From positions 1 to 6,755 of the forward strand of contig JBGAUA010000183.1 in assembly GCA_044228875.1 (NCBI GenBank): a stretch of 6,755 bases of DNA, in the 5' to 3' direction. The notes below the pieces were generated by a model that was not told where the DNA came from, did not search any database, and saw nothing but the letters and a program-made list of their open reading frames with translations. The position numbers were made by a program, and so were the translations under genes. Origin of the DNA: Epilinea sp044228875. Lineage in GTDB: Bacteria > Chloroflexota > Anaerolineae > Epilineales > Epilineaceae. Each line of letters opens with the position of its first letter. Position 1 is the first letter of the stretch. Shown here piece after piece: positions 4,448-6,755 of this stretch.

Positions 4448-6755
4448 TCAGTTGCCCAGCCGCCGGTAGCGGCACTGGCCGGCCACGCTCCAGCTGTTGA
4501 GGGTGTTGGGTGCGGCCTGGTTCTGACCGCCGACGACGAGGTCGCTGACGGTGAGGGTCCAGCTGCCGTTGGCGGCCTTGCCGTCGAAGGCGTTCAGGGC
4601 CGAGCCGCTCTCGGTCTTGCGCCGCTGGCCGACGCCGCCGAGCATCGGGTTGGAGCAGATCGTCATGCTCGTCGCCGCGTCGTCGTCCATCGTGCCGATG
4701 ACGTTGGCCGAGTTGGTGCAGAAGGGCACCACCGAGTTGTTGAAGAGCGTCGCCGTCACGCCGTTATGCTCCAGCGTCAGGTCCAGGTCGCCGAACCAGC
4801 CGTGGGTGATGTTCACCGCCACGTCGACGTCGATGACGTTGCAGTCCGTCGGCTTGCCCGCCACCGTCACCGTCTGCTGCAAGGTCTGCGGCAGCGGTCC
4901 GGCGTTGGGGATGGTGGCCACCGTCGTGCTGGCCGCCGAGAAGTCCTCGGTGATGGGGTTGAAGGTGGGCTGGCCGGGGCAGATGATCTTGCCCTCGTTG
5001 ATGAAGTGGTTGTAGATCGGGAAGGCCTCGAAGGCCTTCGACTCGTCGCCCGGCAGGTCCGGCCCGCCCGACACGCCGCCGACCCGCTCCACCGCCGTGC
5101 CGCCCAGGCCCACCAGGTTGCGCACGAACTTGCCCTCGGGGTCGAAGACCTCGTGCTCCCAGTAGGTGGCCGAGACCACCATCGAGCCGTTGAAGTTCGG
5201 CGAGATCCAGCCCCAGGTGGCCAGGTCGATGTACTCCACCTGCCGGTCGTGCAGCTTCTCGCAGACGTAGTCCAGCAGCCCGTTCTGGNNNNNNNNNNAC
5301 GAAGATGGCGAAGTCCGTGAAGCCCGGCTTGGCCACCAGGTTGGTGATCGCGATCTCCGAGGTGATGCCCCGGTACTGCTTCATGAGCAGCGGCACCGCG
5401 AACACCGCCGAGCCGCTCTGCGTCCCGCCCGCGCCATGGCCTACCTGCCAGTCGTACAGCAGGCATTCACCCTGCGCGTTGTAGGCGATGGCCTCGCGGC
5501 GCACGGTGCGCGCCGCGTCGCTCCAGCGCTCGCTCAGCACCACCGCCGACACCATCGGGGCGTCGATCGGGTTGGTGCCCGGCGTCCACCAGATCTGGCT
5601 CTCCACCCGCGCCGACCCGCGCCAGTTGCCCGGCAGGGCCGCCAAGGTCGGCAGGAAGAAGCTCTGCGAGCCGCGGGGGCAGATCCAGTCGGCGATCGTG
5701 GTGATCACGTCGCCCGACTGGTCCAGGAAGTACACCTTCACCTTGGCCGCCGTCGTGCCCGAGTGGTTCTGCACCTGGATCAGCGTGTCCCAGCCCTGCA
5801 TCTGGTTGTAGATCAGCGGCGCGTACACCACCTGGTCGCCGCCGGAGAACTCCAGCGCCGCCACGTCGCCGGCCACGCCGTTGTAGCTCGTGAAGTGGTT
5901 GGGGCCGATGGTGTCCACCACGATGCCCAAGGGCTGCGTCGAGCGGATCCAGGCCGAGCCCATCCAGTCCGGGCCCACCACCGTGCTCGGGTCGAAGCGC
6001 ACCGTCTCGCCCGGCGACACCGTCAAGACGTCGCCCAGCACCGGGCGCATGCAGTCGTCCTGCGCCTTGAACCAGATCTCGAGCGACGTGCAGTCGATGC
6101 CCGAGTTCTGGATGTTCAGGATGCTCGACAGGCCGCCGCGGCCCACGAGCACCAGCGGGGTGTAGAAGGTGTAGCTGCCCGAGCGCGGGTCGCGGGCGCC
6201 CTCCTGGTCGGAGGAGATGCCCGTGTAGGCCGCGTTGATGAAGGCGTTGGGCGTCACCGGGTCCGGGCACTTGCGGTTGACCGTCACCGCCAGGGGCTCG
6301 CCCGGGTTGGCGCCGAAGTCGAGGGTCAGCTGCTCGCCCGCCGGCCCGATGAGCCCGCGGTACTCGCCGCGCAGGCGGTAGGCCTCGTCGAAGAGCGCCC
6401 ATTCGTCGTAGCTGCCCACCACCTCGCTGAAGACCGTCGAGCAGACCAGGCGGCCGAAGTCCACCAGGTTGCCGCGCTCGTCCTTCACCTTGGTCGTGGC
6501 GTTGAGGGCGTAGACCACCGCGCTCTTGGAGCCGTTCGGCAGCTGCGCCGCCGCGAAGCTCCAGGCCGAGCCCGGGCGCAGCAGGCCCGTGCATTCGGCC
6601 TTCAGCGGGCCGGCGGCCTGCGGCGGGCAGAAGCTCGGGTCGCCCCAGACGATGATCAGCGCCTTGCCGTCCTTGTCACCCACGTTCTGCACCTGGATCC
6701 AGGTCTCGCAGATCTCGTCGTCCAGGACCGGCAGCTGGATGCGGAAGTCCACACC
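4448..6755 (-). CDS. Large surface/secreted protein with four beta-rich repeats and a C-terminal P-domain (5' partial, sequence gap inside)
   Basis: The frame is open at the right edge: the codon GTG at 6752 is preceded by an in-frame GGT, so the start lies outside. It runs to the N block at 5289-5298 (486 residues). It resumes in another nominal frame from the CAG codon at 5287, giving 279 more residues to the TGA at 4448-4450. The GTG at 5239 is internal, because the reading before it (NGLLDYVCEKLHDRQ) continues the repeat. The visible part has four divergent repeats of about 80-100 residues. Each opens with an [YF]xPL[LIV]-type strand and continues through strands like TLIQVQN and WRGSARVES. 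Next come a linker and a proprotein-convertase-type P-domain. I recognise the repeat as a style common in Chloroflexota exported proteins but know no name for it. No catalytic domain is visible; one could lie in the missing N-terminus. The role is unknown; a structural or adhesive surface function is plausible. Confidence 0.82.
4478..4924 (-). other. Proprotein convertase P-domain (C-terminal)
   Basis: This roughly 150-residue segment carries the family's landmarks: a paired-strand opening IDVDVAVNITHGWFGDLDLTL, here split as IDVDVAVNIT and HGWFGDLDLTL, then NGVTATLFNN, and the closing FDGKAANGSWTLTVSD followed by LNSWSV. P-domains are eight-stranded jelly-roll modules that stabilise subtilisin-like proteases and also occur as C-terminal modules of bacterial secreted proteins. 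Four cysteines (in TDCN, PFCT, TICS and GQCR) could form two disulfides. An insertion with MDDDAA sits between the two halves. The gene ends shortly after it. Confidence 0.85.
5150..6746 (-). repeat. Four divergent beta-sandwich-like protein repeats
   Basis: Repeat 1 covers about 6746-6501 (IQLPVLDD, TWIQVQN, ALIIVW, SAVVYALN). Repeat 2 covers 6173-5901 (YTPLVLV, SILNIQN, LEIWFKA, WMGSAWIRS). Repeat 3 covers 5834-5532 (YAPLIYN, TLIQVQN, VKVYFLDQSG, WRGSARVES). Repeat 4 covers 5411-5150 (FAVPLLMK, EIAITN, FAIFV, QNGLLD, FNGSMVVSA). All share an opening PL strand, an I-x-[IV]-[QT]-N strand, a hydrophobic V/I-x-V/F strand and a closing G-S-[AM]-x-[VI]-x-S strand. Divergence is high, so these are old duplications, not recent copies. 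Repeats 1 and 2 are separated by a long insert with its own cysteines. Confidence 0.7.
5289..5298. other. Assembly gap of ten N inside the P-domain surface protein gene
   Basis: Ten N separate two halves of one gene. Protein similarity to the neighbouring repeat runs across the gap: FAIFV before it and QNGLL after it match VYFLDQSG in the previous repeat. With ten bases the frames do not join; a length divisible by three is needed. The run is therefore a placeholder and not a measured distance, and the frame change is not biological. Confidence 0.9.

Noticed and set aside
5237..5239. GTG at 5239 as the start of a separate 263-residue P-domain gene
   Set aside because: The frame continues upstream to the N run with repeat-like sequence, and the similarity to the preceding repeat spans the gap.
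4764..5288. Continuation of the upstream minus-strand frame past the N run to 4764
   Set aside because: After the gap this frame turns into Arg/Gly/His-rich sequence without resemblance to the repeats. The other frame continues the repeat and enters a clear P-domain, so this is an artefact of the 10-base placeholder.
5467..6594. A 375-codon frame on the minus strand overlapping the surface protein gene
   Set aside because: It is offset from the real frame and reads as Gly/Arg/Ala/His-rich sequence, while the other frame carries ordered repeats.

Overview
The window is GC-rich bacterial DNA carrying three large protein genes, with no RNA gene, transposase, phage gene or CRISPR array visible. 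All three encode proteins of secreted or cell-surface character: Thr/Pro/Ala-rich linkers, a signal peptide, beta-propeller repeats, beta-sandwich-like repeats and a P-domain. The combination of Thr-Pro stalks with short strands of the type LPLLK, LPFLIR, YAPLIYNQ and VPLLMKQ resembles secreted proteins of Chloroflexota (Anaerolineae and relatives). That placement rests on style only, since no taxonomic marker gene is present. A 10-base N run at 5289-5298 shows this is a draft or metagenomic assembly.

Layout. (1) Positions 1-1268, plus strand: the 3' part of a gene whose product has a Thr/Ala linker, an orphan LPLLK strand, a second Pro-rich linker and an alpha/beta-hydrolase domain with a complete Ser-Asp-His triad. 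(2) Positions 1264-1283: a perfect palindrome holding the stop codons of two convergent genes. (3) Positions 1279-4146, minus strand: a secreted protein of about 955 residues with 14 recognisable propeller blades, then a Thr/Pro stalk and a short hydrophobic/basic tail. Its likely start is the ATG at 4146, preceded by GGAGGG, and not the longer GTG at 4164. (4) Positions about 4158-4447: a non-coding spacer with a strong hairpin terminator for the upstream minus-strand gene. (5) Positions 4448-6755, minus strand: the 3' part of a large surface protein with four divergent beta-rich repeats and a C-terminal proprotein-convertase-type P-domain. Its reading frame breaks only at the N run, whose nominal length is not a multiple of three.

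The two minus-strand genes lie in the same direction but are separated by a terminator and roughly 300 bp, so they are probably separate transcription units. The genes share an extracellular style more than a recognisable pathway. I do not see a defined defence, secretion or biosynthetic system. The most interesting thread is that the LPLL-type strand opening each repeat of the third protein also occurs as an isolated element next to the Thr/Pro linkers of the other two proteins.
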